Of a stretch of DNA of 41,038 nt, positions 23,587-32,314 are shown one piece after another; the first letter of the stretch is position 1; the number at the start of each line of letters is the position of its first letter. Position numbers and translations under genes: made by a program. The stretch comes from UBA5738 sp049641805 (GTDB lineage Bacteria > Patescibacteriota > Minisyncoccia > Minisyncoccales > UBA5738): assembly GCA_049641805.1 (NCBI GenBank), contig JBARNX010000021.1, positions 1 to 41,038 of the forward strand, in the 5' to 3' direction. Under the pieces are notes generated by a model. That model ran no database searches. It was not told the origin of the DNA and was given only the letters and a program-made list of their open reading frames with translations.

Positions 23587-23704
23587 TTAAAAATTGAAAA
23601 ATCAAAGATCAAAATTAAGGAATGATATATTGTTGAATTTTTGAATTTTTAAAAATTCAACTCCAAAATTTTTCATTTTGATATTTAAATTTTTCATTTG
23701 GAAT
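23587..23704. repeat. AT-rich palindromic spacer repeat (before glyS)
   Basis: Contains AAAATCAAAGATCAAAATTA and the fold-back TGAATTTTT-AAAAATTCA, then a tract with AAATTTTTCATTTTGAT. The core AAATCAAAGATCAAAAT matches the spacers before infB and ftsH. Confidence 0.6.
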
Positions 23705-25093
23705 GTGGATTATTTGCAAAATATCATTTCGTTGGCCAAAAGAAGAGGGTTCGTTTTTCCGTCCTCGGAAATATACGGGGGTTTTGCCGCGGTTTATGAC
23801 TACGGTCATTACGGTGCGCTTTTGAAAAATAACATTCGCGACGCGTGGTGGCGGCACATGGTACAGTTGCGCGACGATGTCGTGGGTTTGGACAGCGCGA
23901 TTTTTATGCATCCGACGACATGGCTTGCGTCCGGGCATGTGGACAGTTTCGATGATCCGCAAGTCGATTGCAAAAAATGCAAAGCCCGCTGGCGCGCCGA
24001 TCATATTTTGGAAACATTTGGCATCAGCGCCGACAAACAGCCGTTGGAATTTCTCAATTCCGAACTGGACAAATTGCGCGCGCAAAAGAAATTGAAATGC
24101 GCCAGTTGCGGTTCCGATCAGCTCACGGAGGCAAAAAGATTTTCGCTGATGGTTAAATCAAATCTGGGCTCTCCCACCGACGCTTTGAGCGAAGCGAATG
24201 CGGTTTATTTGCGGCCGGAAACCTGCGGCGGCATCTATTTGGAATATAAAAATACGCTGGACACCGCCAGAGTGAAATTGCCGTTTGGCATCGCGCAAAT
24301 CGGCAAGGCGTTCCGCAACGAGATCGTGGCGCGTCAATTTATTTTTCGCACACGCGAGTTTGAACAGATGGAGATGCAGTATTTTTTGCATCCGTCGATG
24401 ATGAAAGAAAAGTATGGCGGTTGGAAGCAAGTCCGTTGGAACTGGTATTTGAATTATGGAATGAGCGAAAACGATATCCGATGGTACAAGCACGAAAAAT
24501 TGGCGCATTATGCCAGCGAGGCCTATGACATTGAGTATAATTTCAAGGCCCTGGGCGGATTCAAGGAGGTGGAGGGCATTCACGCGCGGGGCAATTGGGA
24601 TTTGAGCCAGCATTCCAAATTTTCCGGGCAGGATTTGAGTTATGCCGATCCTCAAAGCGGCGAAAAATTCATTCCCCACATTATGGAAACTTCGGTGGGT
24701 TTAAACCGGTTGTTTTTTATGTTTTTAGACAAAGCCTATACCGAAGAAGATGTGAAGGGCGAGACGCGCGTGGTGATGAAATTCGACAAACGCTTGAGCC
24801 CGATCAAAGTTGCCATTTTCCCGTTGTTGAAGAACAAACCCGAGCTTGTCGCCAAAGCGCGCGAAATTTATGAAACTTTGCGCGAGGAATTTATGTGTGA
24901 GTTTGACGACAGCGGCAACATCGGCAAACGCTACCGACGCCAGGATGAAATCGGCACGCCTTATTGCATAACTGTTGATTTCGATTCGTTGGAAAAAAAC
25001 GATGTGACCGTACGCGATCGCGATACCATGGAACAATCAAGGGTGCCGATTGATAAGTTAAAAGGTTTTCTGGATGAAAAATTGAAAGCTTGA
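23705..25093 (+). CDS. glyS: Glycyl-tRNA synthetase (dimeric class II type)
   Basis: About 462 residues of the alpha2-type GlyRS. Motifs are in order: ISLAKRRGFVFPSSEIYGG and YDYGHYGALLKNNI at the N-terminus, a zinc ribbon (CKKCKARW ... CASCGSDQ), motif 2 around QIGKAFRNEI and FRTREFEQMEMQYF, motif 3 PHIMETSVGLNRLFFMFLDKAY, and the anticodon-binding domain (IKVAIFPLLKN ... IGTPYCITVDFDSL). The length is normal for the type. No ATG is suitably placed: the frame is open from a TTG at 23678, but the first conserved segment begins only a few codons after the GTG at 23705, which is chosen here. The start is therefore uncertain by about nine codons. Confidence 0.93.
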   Translation: MDYLQNIISLAKRRGFVFPSSEIYGGFAAVYDYGHYGALLKNNIRDAWWRHMVQLRDDVVGLDSAIFMHPTTWLASGHVDSFDDPQVDCKKCKARWRADHILETFGISADKQPLEFLNSELDKLRAQKKLKCASCGSDQLTEAKRFSLMVKSNLGSPTDALSEANAVYLRPETCGGIYLEYKNTLDTARVKLPFGIAQIGKAFRNEIVARQFIFRTREFEQMEMQYFLHPSMMKEKYGGWKQVRWNWYLNYGMSENDIRWYKHEKLAHYASEAYDIEYNFKALGGFKEVEGIHARGNWDLSQHSKFSGQDLSYADPQSGEKFIPHIMETSVGLNRLFFMFLDKAYTEEDVKGETRVVMKFDKRLSPIKVAIFPLLKNKPELVAKAREIYETLREEFMCEFDDSGNIGKRYRRQDEIGTPYCITVDFDSLEKNDVTVRDRDTMEQSRVPIDKLKGFLDEKLKA

Positions 25094-25131
25094 TCCGCGG
25101 TTGGGAACAAATGGTTTAAAATCGAAAAATT

Positions 25132-25380
25132 ATGGAAGAAGATCAGAATAAAGGCGTTGATTTAAGCCACTATTTGGATTCCCGCAAGGCGAATGTTTTT
25201 GCCAAGCTTTCGAATTTAGATAAGGATAAAGAAGAAAAAGAGAAGAACAAAATTTATTTGGCGATCATCGGTGTTTGTTTTTTGATTATGGCTATCCTTT
25301 GGGGCTATTATTCTTATCAGCAGAATGCCAAAAATCAAACAACCAATTATGGCGTTTCCGGGGAAGTGATTTTGGAATAA
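25132..25380 (+). CDS. Small single-pass membrane protein of the pseudopilin cassette (paralogue A)
   Basis: An 82-residue protein: an acidic N-terminal segment, a charged linker (LDKDKEEKEKNK), one transmembrane helix (about residues 42-60) ending in WGYYSYQQNAKNQTTNY, and a short outer tail. It is clearly paralogous to the 77-residue product at 26735-26968, sharing the order D-x-S-x-Y, KEKxKI, a helix ending WGYYxYQQ-A, and T-x-NY. Each is followed by a pseudopilin gene. No known family is recognised; a role in assembly or anchoring of the pseudopilins is inferred from the pairing only. Confidence 0.7.
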   Translation: MEEDQNKGVDLSHYLDSRKANVFAKLSNLDKDKEEKEKNKIYLAIIGVCFLIMAILWGYYSYQQNAKNQTTNYGVSGEVILE

Positions 25381-25393
25381 AGCGTAAAGCATA

Positions 25394-25984
25394 ATGTCGG
25401 ATTTTTTTGCCAAACTGAAAATAAACAAGAATGGGTTCACTTTAATCGAACTTCTGGTGGTAATCTCCATCATCGGCGTGTTATCGGGAATGGTGCTGGT
25501 GGCGATGACGGGATTCCGGGAAAAGGCAAGGAATGCCCGGCGAGTGAGCGATATCCGGCAGATAAGAACCGCCATAGAAATGTATGCCGCTGAACGCGGA
25601 TCATATCCGAATACGAGCGGACAAATCGTGTGCCTTGGTGTGCCTTCTGCTGAAGAATGTTGGGGCGGCGGTCCGCGCGGCAATGATAGCGTCAATAATG
25701 CACTGGCACCCTATCTGGCGCAAATTCCCAGAGATCCGCTTTATGGAGCCAGCGGTTGGGTTTATGGGACATATGTATATGCTTCCCCCGGATCTTACTG
25801 GTTGCCTTCGCCGGTAAATACTGTTAGCGGGGCTTACATATTGGCGTTTCAAACCGAGAAATTCCCAAATAACGACAAAGACTGCTTGGGATGGACATGG
25901 GGAGCGTGGGAAGTTAGCAAACCTCCCGCCATTCATTGTCCTTCCGGCGGATCTTGCCGCCAGTGCGGTTATCTGGGAAGCTGA
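25394..25984 (+). CDS. Type IV pilin-like / type II secretion pseudopilin 1
   Basis: A 196-residue protein. A 14-residue basic leader ends in KNG, and cleavage by prepilin peptidase PilD would occur before FTLIELLVVISIIGVLSGMVLVAM, the N-methylated hydrophobic helix. The Glu5 of mature pilins is present. Next come EKARNARRVSDIRQIRTAIEMYAAERGSYP, typical of GspG-like pseudopilins, and PRDPLYGASGWVYGTYVYA. The C-terminal part has four Cys (CLGW, CPSGGSC, CGY) that could form disulfides. It starts 13 nt after the small membrane gene. The DNA encoding the N-terminal helix is almost identical to the two other pilin genes. Confidence 0.88.
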   Translation: MSDFFAKLKINKNGFTLIELLVVISIIGVLSGMVLVAMTGFREKARNARRVSDIRQIRTAIEMYAAERGSYPNTSGQIVCLGVPSAEECWGGGPRGNDSVNNALAPYLAQIPRDPLYGASGWVYGTYVYASPGSYWLPSPVNTVSGAYILAFQTEKFPNNDKDCLGWTWGAWEVSKPPAIHCPSGGSCRQCGYLGS

Positions 25985-26054
25985 TAAAAGCATTGCGTTC
26001 GGCGGCGTGGAAGGATTGACGGCGGGGTCTTGCGGAGTTTATGATGTAGTAATC

Positions 26055-26078
26055 CCCGCGATATTCGCGGATTTAACA
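26055..26078. repeat. Hairpin in the 186-nt spacer between pseudopilins 1 and 2
   Basis: CCGCGA-TAT-TCGCGG forms a perfect 6-bp stem at about 26058-26072. The rest of the spacer (25985-26170) contains GC-rich non-coding sequence without a supported ORF and may be the decayed remains of a gene. Confidence 0.4.
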
Positions 26079-26173
26079 TCAGTGTGCGATTTGCCAAGGC
26101 AATCCCGGCGGTTGGCCCCGGGAGAGATTAAATTGCTGCGGCCGGCATTTTTTGCAGTTTACCACAAAGCGTG

Positions 26174-26713
26174 ATGGCAAAGTTTTTTGCAAAATTAAAA
26201 TCAAACAAAAACGGCTTTACTTTAATTGAACTTCTGGTGGTAATCTCCATCATCGGCGTGCTGTCGGGGGTGGTGCTGGTGGCGATGGCGGGATTCCGGG
26301 AAAAGGCAAGGGACGCGCGGCGGCAAAGTGATATCACTCAAATCATAAAAGCGCTGGAATTGTATTATGCGGAGAATGGCCAATATCCATCATCAGGAGG
26401 AACGGGGTCGGTGTGGCCTAATACAGGATGGTCAAACAGCCGCGATGCAGTCTGGGATTCGCCTACCTTAACAAATTCGCTGGGATACCAGTTAAAGCCG
26501 TATCTTTCTTTGCCAAAGGATCCGTTAAACAGTGGTGCCAGTTGGGCTTACTCATATTCTTATTACTCAAATTCATATGGCTGTCATCGCCAGTGGTATA
26601 TGCTGGTATATGTGTTGGAAAAAACCCAAATGCAAAGTCCAGGTATTACTGCATGCAACGGAACAAATTTTAATTATGGGGGCACAATTACGATTGGTAT
26701 GCGCCAACAATAA
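26174..26713 (+). CDS. Type IV pilin-like / type II secretion pseudopilin 2
   Basis: A 179-residue protein with the 14-residue leader MAKFFAKLKSNKNG and the mature start FTLIELLVVISIIGVLSG. The segment DARRQSDITQIIKALELYYAENGQYPSSGG is the GspG-like stem, followed by a Ser/Tyr-rich region (WAYSYSYYSNSYG) that is likely the exposed surface, and two Cys. The ATG at 26174 is chosen; a GTG at 26171 directly precedes it. It is 22 nt before the second small membrane gene. Confidence 0.88.
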   Translation: MAKFFAKLKSNKNGFTLIELLVVISIIGVLSGVVLVAMAGFREKARDARRQSDITQIIKALELYYAENGQYPSSGGTGSVWPNTGWSNSRDAVWDSPTLTNSLGYQLKPYLSLPKDPLNSGASWAYSYSYYSNSYGCHRQWYMLVYVLEKTQMQSPGITACNGTNFNYGGTITIGMRQQ

Positions 26714-26734
26714 TTAATAATAATTTTTAAAAAT

Positions 26735-26968
26735 ATGGAAAGAAACCAAAGCAAAGATATTGATTTCAGCGATTACCGCCCTTCAGCCGGCGCGACACCG
26801 GCCGTTGCCGCGACGACGCCGGATTTTGAGCGGCAAGAAAAAAAGAAAAAAATCCAGCTGGCCGTCATCATCGTTTGCTTGATTCTGGCGGTCGGTTTCT
26901 GGGGATATTATTTTTATCAGCAAGACGCCCGGACCCGGACGGTGAACTATGAAATGGTGCCGGAGTAA
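26735..26968 (+). CDS. Small single-pass membrane protein of the pseudopilin cassette (paralogue B)
   Basis: A 77-residue paralogue of 25132-25380. Order: acidic start (SKDIDFSDY), Ala/Pro/Thr-rich linker, basic KKKKIQ, transmembrane helix (about residues 44-62) ending FWGYYFYQQDARTRTVNY, and a short tail. It sits 14 nt before pseudopilin 3. The repeated association with a pilin gene suggests a joint function. Confidence 0.7.
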   Translation: MERNQSKDIDFSDYRPSAGATPAVAATTPDFERQEKKKKIQLAVIIVCLILAVGFWGYYFYQQDARTRTVNYEMVPE

Positions 26969-26982
26969 TTTCCAAAAGAAAA

Positions 26983-27534
26983 ATGGTTTTTCCCCGCAAG
27001 CTAAATATGGCAAAATCAACCGGCTTCACCCTGATCGAACTTCTGGTGGTAATCTCCATCATCGGCGTGCTGTCGGGAATGGTGCTGGTGGCGATGGGAG
27101 GTACCCGGGCACGAGCGCGCGACGCGCGGCGGATGAGCGATATGCGGCAGATTGTGCTGGCGCTTCAGATGTATCACGCCAAATATGAAAGATTTCCGCC
27201 GATTTCCGCCGATGCGTGTTGCGACGGCTGGGACCAGGGGCCGTGCAACGACGGCAACAATAATTCGTTCATTGGCGCGCTGGAAGCCGAAGGATTGCTG
27301 ACAACTCCGGTTGATCCGGCGGGCGGCTCCGGGACCGGTTGCTACGGTTATCATTATTACCTATATCCTGCGGGAGGTGCGGGTTGCGATCCGGCGCGCG
27401 GGAATTTCTTTGTCTTGGGAATCACCGATATGGAAACCAGCACCCGGCCGCATCCGGCAAGCCCGGGGTGGAGTTGTCCGAGCCGGAACTGGCAGGTCGA
27501 ATTTGATTGGGTGGTAGGAGGTTTTGAAAATTAA
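26983..27534 (+). CDS. Type IV pilin-like / type II secretion pseudopilin 3
   Basis: A 183-residue protein. With the ATG at 26983 the leader MVFPRKLNMAKSTG is 14 residues, the same length as in the two other pilins, so this start is preferred over the ATG at 27007. The mature part starts FTLIELLVVISIIGVLSGMVLVAMGG, then DARRMSDMRQIVLALQMYHAKYERFP, and a Gly/Cys-rich globular part with six Cys (ADACCDGWDQGPC, GCYGYH, GCDPARG, WSCPS). The gene after it encodes an M16 peptidase, 24 nt downstream. Confidence 0.88.
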   Translation: MVFPRKLNMAKSTGFTLIELLVVISIIGVLSGMVLVAMGGTRARARDARRMSDMRQIVLALQMYHAKYERFPPISADACCDGWDQGPCNDGNNNSFIGALEAEGLLTTPVDPAGGSGTGCYGYHYYLYPAGGAGCDPARGNFFVLGITDMETSTRPHPASPGWSCPSRNWQVEFDWVVGGFEN

Positions 27535-27558
27535 TATGGCGCGAATGATTTTAAACTT

Positions 27559-28830
27559 ATGTATAAAAAAACAACATTGGCCAACGGGTTAAGGCTGATC
27601 ACGGTAAACTCCGCGAACACCGATACGGTAACGGTTTTGATGCTGGTGGGTACCGGCTCAAAGTATGAAACCAAAGAAATTTCCGGGATTTCTCATTTTC
27701 TGGAGCATTTGCAATTCAAGGGCACCAAAAAGCGCTTGACGGAAATGGCTATTTTTTCGGAGATTGATGGATTGGGCGGCGTTGCCAACGCGTTTACTTC
27801 GCAGGAGATGACCGGTTATTATGCCAAAGTGCAAAGCAAAAAATTTGAAGCGGCGTTTGATTTGGTGGCCGATATTTTTCTTAATTCCACTTTGCCCGCG
27901 CCCGAGATTGAAAAAGAGCGGGGTACGATTATCGAAGAGTTGAAAATGTTCTACGACCATCCGATGCGCTATATTTGGACGGTTTGGGGCGGCGTGCTTT
28001 ACGGCGACCAGCCGGCCGGATGGGATATCGCCGGAACCAAGGAGACCGTCAACCGCATTACCCGCGGCCAGCTTATTTCTTACCGGAATTTAAATTACGC
28101 GGCGCAAAATACCATTATCTGCGTTTCCGGCAATTTTGACGAGGGCCAAGCCGGCCGCCTGGCAAAGCAATATTTCGGCGATTTTGCCGCAAAAATTCCG
28201 GTTAAAAAATCCGCCGTGATCGAACAGCAAGAAGCGCCCCGGGTTTTAATCTACAAAAAAGACACCAATCAAACCCAGATCGCGCTGGGCGCGCGGGCGT
28301 TCGGTTATTCTTATCCGAAACGCTACGCGCTGGAATTGCTGGAAACGGTTTTGGGCGGAATGTTTTCTTCGCGGCTGATGGAAGAGGTAAGGATCAAACG
28401 GGGTTTAGCTTACGATGTGCACACCGAGTTGGCCATGGATCCGGACGCCGGATCGCTGGCGGCAACGGCCAATCTGGACAGTTCGCGCTTGGATGAGGGG
28501 ATAAAAGTGATTTTGGGCGAGTTCAAAAAAATTCGCGACAAAGAAATTTCACCGGCTGAATTGCAAAAAGCCAAAGATAATTACATCGGTAAAAGTTCGA
28601 TCATCTTGGAGTCGTCGCACAGCAAAGGGATTTTTTATGCCGAGCAGGAGCTGTTGGAAAGCAAGGTGCTTGAGCCCGAAGAGATATACGAAAAGATTAA
28701 AAATGTTACAATTCAAGACATACAGGAAGCCGCCAATGAAATTTTCAAACCGGAAAAATTGAATTTAGCGGTGATCGGCCCGTATGACGGCAAATCAAGG
28801 TTTGAAGGGTTGTTGGACGGGGCGTTATAA
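27559..28830 (+). CDS. M16-family zinc metallopeptidase (processing-peptidase-like)
   Basis: A 423-residue pitrilysin-family peptidase. The inverted zinc motif HFLEH is at residues 46-50, and ERGTIIEE near residue 120 supplies the third ligand and conserved Glu. The C-terminal half carries GGMFSSRLMEEVRIKRGLAYDVH, with the R-x(5)-Y pair that grips substrate. It has one active and one inactive half, as in bacterial M16B peptidases that cleave small peptides or signal-type sequences. No signal peptide is visible, so it should be cytoplasmic. It lies between pseudopilin 3 and the AI-2E-family transporter. Confidence 0.92.
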   Translation: MYKKTTLANGLRLITVNSANTDTVTVLMLVGTGSKYETKEISGISHFLEHLQFKGTKKRLTEMAIFSEIDGLGGVANAFTSQEMTGYYAKVQSKKFEAAFDLVADIFLNSTLPAPEIEKERGTIIEELKMFYDHPMRYIWTVWGGVLYGDQPAGWDIAGTKETVNRITRGQLISYRNLNYAAQNTIICVSGNFDEGQAGRLAKQYFGDFAAKIPVKKSAVIEQQEAPRVLIYKKDTNQTQIALGARAFGYSYPKRYALELLETVLGGMFSSRLMEEVRIKRGLAYDVHTELAMDPDAGSLAATANLDSSRLDEGIKVILGEFKKIRDKEISPAELQKAKDNYIGKSSIILESSHSKGIFYAEQELLESKVLEPEEIYEKIKNVTIQDIQEAANEIFKPEKLNLAVIGPYDGKSRFEGLLDGAL

Positions 28831-28834
28831 TTTT

Positions 28835-29866
28835 ATGTTTTCAATCGGCGACAACAGCAGAATGATCGATATTTCGTGGGGCGCGATCGTTAAGATCGGG
28901 CTGGGACTGGCCATTGGCTGGGCGCTGTTTTTGGCGCGCGAAGTTTTGTTGCTGGCGCTTTTCGGCTTGATCATTTCGTCGCTCTTCAATCCGGCGATAA
29001 ATTTGCTGTCCAGATTCAGAATTCCCCGTGCCGCCGCGGTATTGTTCGTTTATTCTTTGGTGCTGGGATCGCTTGGGGCGGCGATTTATATGGTGGCGCC
29101 GGTGTTCATAGTCGAGACCCAGCAGCTGGGACAGCTGTTCCCGGTTTATTTCGAGAAGTTCGCGCCGGTTTTGTCGGGATTGGGATTTGCGATATTCCAA
29201 AGCATGGACGCGTTTGTGGCCGCGATCCGCGATTGGCTGGTGGGCGCGTCGTCATCCATTATCGGTTCGCTGGCAGCGGTATTCGGCGGCATTTTGGCGA
29301 CGGTTACCGTGATCACCGCCGCGGTGTTTTTTTCGCTGGAAGAGGACGGCGTGAAAAAATTTATAATGCTGGCGGTGCCGAAAAAGCATGAAAAAACCGC
29401 CTTGGCGTGGTGGGAAAAAGCGCAGGTAAAAATTTCGGGGTGGTTTGCGGTGCGGTTTGCGGGAATGATCGCGGTGGGGCTGTTGACATCGCTGGTTTGC
29501 TGGGCGCTGGACATTCGATACCCGATATTTCTGGGTTTTATTGCCGGAGCCGCCGATATTATTCCTTTTATCGGGCCGCTGGCCGCCGCGGCGGTGATCG
29601 CGCTGCTGGCCTTGCTTGATTCTTGGCAGGCGGCGCTGCTGGCGGTGGCGCTTTTTATGCTGATCCAGCAATTGGAAAATAATTTGATGATTCCGCTGCT
29701 TACCAAAAAATTCATTGAATTTCCGGCAATTTTGGTGTTGGTGTCAATTCTTGTCGGCGACGCGCTTTGGGGTTTGGCCGGCGCAATTCTGGCAATCCCG
29801 CTGTTCGGAATTTTATACGATTTCATCCGCGATTACTTGATCCGCAATAAAAAGCTTGAATTATAA
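28835..29866 (+). CDS. AI-2E family (PerM-like) membrane protein
   Basis: A 343-residue integral membrane protein with about eight hydrophobic segments. The family pattern is seen: two N-terminal helices (IVKIGLGLAIGWALFLAREVLLLALFGLIIS), SLFNPAINLLSRFRIPRAAAVLFVY, a central amphipathic region, then GFIAGAADIIPFIGPLAAA (the conserved ad-IP-iGp signature) and IQQLENNLMIPLLTKKFIEFPAILVLVSILVG. Members include TqsA and PerM; substrates are mostly unknown and Na+/H+ antiport has been shown for some. The ATG at 28835, 4 nt after the M16 stop, is preferred. It is 33 nt upstream of rsmI. Confidence 0.88.
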   Translation: MFSIGDNSRMIDISWGAIVKIGLGLAIGWALFLAREVLLLALFGLIISSLFNPAINLLSRFRIPRAAAVLFVYSLVLGSLGAAIYMVAPVFIVETQQLGQLFPVYFEKFAPVLSGLGFAIFQSMDAFVAAIRDWLVGASSSIIGSLAAVFGGILATVTVITAAVFFSLEEDGVKKFIMLAVPKKHEKTALAWWEKAQVKISGWFAVRFAGMIAVGLLTSLVCWALDIRYPIFLGFIAGAADIIPFIGPLAAAAVIALLALLDSWQAALLAVALFMLIQQLENNLMIPLLTKKFIEFPAILVLVSILVGDALWGLAGAILAIPLFGILYDFIRDYLIRNKKLEL

Positions 29867-29899
29867 ATTTTGCAAAGGCCATATCTCTGCAGGTTAAAT

Positions 29900-30586
29900 A
29901 TGCCGGGAATCTTATATATCGTGGCTACGCCAATCGGCAATTTGGCTGACATAACGAGTCGGGCAATCGAAGCGCTGAAAAGCGCGGATTTAATATTGTG
30001 CGAAGACACGCGCGTGACCAAAGTTTTGCTCGACAACTATGGAATTGCAAAGCCATTGTTGAGTTACCACCAGCATTCGGACGCGGAAAGGACCGGCGAA
30101 ATTTTAAAATTGCTGGAGGATGGAAAAATATTGGCGCTGGTTTCCGATGCTGGTACGCCGGGAATCAGCGACCCGGGCAACCAATTGGTGGAATCAGCCG
30201 CGAAAAAATTCGGCGACGGCGTAAAAATCATTCCTGTACCGGGTGCGAACGCCGCGATTGCGGCCTTGAGCGTTTCCGGTTTTCCCACGGACAAATTTAT
30301 TTTTCTCGGGTTTCCGCCGGCGAAAAACAAACGCAAAAAATACTTCGAAGACCTGCTGGCCAGCGAATTTACCGCGGTTTTCTACGAATCCAATTTTCGG
30401 ATTTTAAAAACCCTGGCCGAAATCGATGATCTCAATCCCGACAAATCCCGCCGCATCGCGGTCTGCCGCGAGCTGACCAAAGCCTTTGAATCGATCTATC
30501 GCGGCACAATCGCCGAAGTCATTGCCAAAATAAAAAAAGACCCTTTGAAAGGCGAATTTGTCGCGGTGCTTGAAGGAAAACGATGA
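29900..30586 (+). CDS. rsmI: 16S rRNA (cytidine-1402-2'-O)-methyltransferase RsmI
   Basis: A 228-residue tetrapyrrole-methylase-fold enzyme that methylates the ribose of C1402 in the decoding centre. Signatures: ILYIVATPIGNLADITSRAIEALKSADLILCEDTRVT at the N-terminus, SYHQHSD, LVSDAGTPGISDPGNQLV, PVPGANAAIAALSVSGFPTDKFIFLGFPP, VFYESNFRI and RELTKAFE. It is somewhat shorter than the 280-residue E. coli enzyme because the small C-terminal domain is absent. The ATG at 29900 follows AGGTT at a suitable distance. The stop overlaps the metG start (ATGA). Confidence 0.95.
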   Translation: MPGILYIVATPIGNLADITSRAIEALKSADLILCEDTRVTKVLLDNYGIAKPLLSYHQHSDAERTGEILKLLEDGKILALVSDAGTPGISDPGNQLVESAAKKFGDGVKIIPVPGANAAIAALSVSGFPTDKFIFLGFPPAKNKRKKYFEDLLASEFTAVFYESNFRILKTLAEIDDLNPDKSRRIAVCRELTKAFESIYRGTIAEVIAKIKKDPLKGEFVAVLEGKR

Positions 30587-32061
30587 ATTTGTTAGGTTTG
30601 AGAATTATGAGTCCAAAATACTACATTACTACCACTCTGCCCTATGTGAATGCCAAGCCGCATATCGGGTTTGCGCTGGAGATTATCCAGGCCGATGTTT
30701 TGGCGCGCTGGCGTCGGTCGCAAGGGGCGGAGGTGTTTTTTAATACCGGTACCGATGAACACGGGTTGAAGATTTTCCAGAAAGCGCAGGAATTAGGCAA
30801 AACCCCGCAAGAATATTGCGACGAATCGGCACGGCATTTCAAAGCTTTAAAAGAAAAACTTGATTTGTCTTTTGATAATTTCATTCGCACCACTGATGCG
30901 CATCATATCGCGGCGGCGCAGGAATTTTGGAAACGGTGCGATGCCAACGGCGATATTTATAAAAAAGTTTACAAAGCGAAGTATTGCGTTGGCTGTGAAC
31001 TGGAAGTTACCGATTCCCAGCTGGTGAATGGCCGGTGCCCGATCCATCCCAACAAGGATGTCGAAACCATTGAAGAAGAAAATTATTTTTTCCGGTTTTC
31101 GAAATATCAGCAACCGCTTTTGGATTTTTATAATGCTAATCCTGATTTTGTGGTTCCCGATGTGCGGTTCAACGAGATTAAGAATTTTGTGGCCGGCGGG
31201 TTGCAGGATTTTTCCATTTCGCGCGTGAAGGAAAAAATGCCCTGGGGTATTCCGGTGCCGGGCGACGACAATCAGGTGATGTATGTGTGGTTTGACGCGC
31301 TGGTGAACTACATTTCGTGTTTAAACTGGCCCGATGACGAAAAAAGATTTACGGAATTTTGGGGGACCAAAGAAAATCGCAATGCCATCCAGGTCGCGGG
31401 CAAGGATAATTTGCGCCAGCAAACCGCGATGTGGCAGGCGATGTTAATGTCAGCCGGATTACCTAATTCCAAGCAAGTGTTTATCCATGGATTCATCACC
31501 GCCAACGGCCAGAAAATGTCCAAGAGCTTGGGTAATGTGATTGACCCGGTTGAATTGGTGGACAAATACGGCGCGGACGCGGCGCGCTACTTTATGTTGC
31601 GCGAACTGCCGCCCACCGAAGACGGAGATTTTTCTTTTGAAAAATTTGAAGAACGCTATAATGCCGATCTGGCCAAAGGCATCGGCAATCTGGCCGCGCG
31701 CGTGACCGTGATTGCCAAAAAGATCGGCGCATCAATGTCTGCGGGAACCGCGCTCAATCCGGAAGTGAAAGCCGAAATTGATACCGCGCAAAACGCGGTT
31801 GGGCTTTTGCTGGAAGATTATAAATTCAACGAAGCCCTATCGGCAATTTGGAAAGTGATAAATTTTGGCGACAAATACATTGAAAAAACCCAGCCGTGGA
31901 AAACCAAAGACACCGCGGCCGTGGGCGATTTATTATTTACCCTTTCACAAATCGCGGAAATGATCGAACCCTTCATCCCCCAAACCTCGCGAAAGATCAA
32001 AAAATTGCTCGCGGGCGAAGATACCGGCATCTTGTTTCCGCGCCTTGACGATGAACAATGA
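30583..32061 (+). CDS. metG: Methionyl-tRNA synthetase
   Basis: A 492-residue class I synthetase. PHIGF near residue 27 is the HIGH motif, GTDEHG follows, the zinc knuckle has CVGC and CPIH, and KMSKS appears in NGQKMSKSLGNVID. The helical anticodon-binding domain ends the protein; the C-terminal EMAP-like dimerisation domain found in E. coli is missing. The ATG at 30583 overlaps the rsmI stop (ATGA) and follows AAGGA by 6 nt, so coupling is likely; an ATG at 30607 fits the usual N-terminus MxxKYYITT and is the alternative. Confidence 0.95.
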   Translation: MNLLGLRIMSPKYYITTTLPYVNAKPHIGFALEIIQADVLARWRRSQGAEVFFNTGTDEHGLKIFQKAQELGKTPQEYCDESARHFKALKEKLDLSFDNFIRTTDAHHIAAAQEFWKRCDANGDIYKKVYKAKYCVGCELEVTDSQLVNGRCPIHPNKDVETIEEENYFFRFSKYQQPLLDFYNANPDFVVPDVRFNEIKNFVAGGLQDFSISRVKEKMPWGIPVPGDDNQVMYVWFDALVNYISCLNWPDDEKRFTEFWGTKENRNAIQVAGKDNLRQQTAMWQAMLMSAGLPNSKQVFIHGFITANGQKMSKSLGNVIDPVELVDKYGADAARYFMLRELPPTEDGDFSFEKFEERYNADLAKGIGNLAARVTVIAKKIGASMSAGTALNPEVKAEIDTAQNAVGLLLEDYKFNEALSAIWKVINFGDKYIEKTQPWKTKDTAAVGDLLFTLSQIAEMIEPFIPQTSRKIKKLLAGEDTGILFPRLDDEQ

Positions 32062-32070
32062 ATTTTGTAT

Positions 32071-32104
32071 ATATTTGAATATGGCCGAAGTTATATTCAA
32101 ATAT
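32071..32104. repeat. Perfect 12-bp AT palindrome after metG
   Basis: ATATTTGAATAT (32071-32082) and ATATTCAAATAT (32093-32104) around a 10-nt GC-richer loop. No T-run follows. It may be a terminator-like hairpin or a protein-binding site for the gene downstream. The remaining spacer to 32314 holds a CTCG-GACAA-CGAG stem with seven Ts (32242-32261) that could act as an attenuator. Confidence 0.5.
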
Positions 32105-32314
32105 GACTCCTTGAAAATGAGCAATTTAATCGCGTTAAACAATTTTAACTTTTTCTTTAGCCCCTCTCGGAGTTCGGGAATTTTTTGTTTGCGCGATGAA
32201 TAAATAAAATCATTTATCAATCCCAAAGCAAGCGGCAAATTCTCGGACAACGAGTTTTTTTGTTTTTATAACGCCCGTTGCCCCACAGTTCGTTCAAAAT
32301 TCGGAGGACAAACA

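Noticed and set aside
25985..26170. Frameshifted C-terminus of pseudopilin 1
   Set aside because: Pseudopilin 1 already has a plausible length and a Cys-rich end, and no frame in the spacer continues in a pilin-like way.
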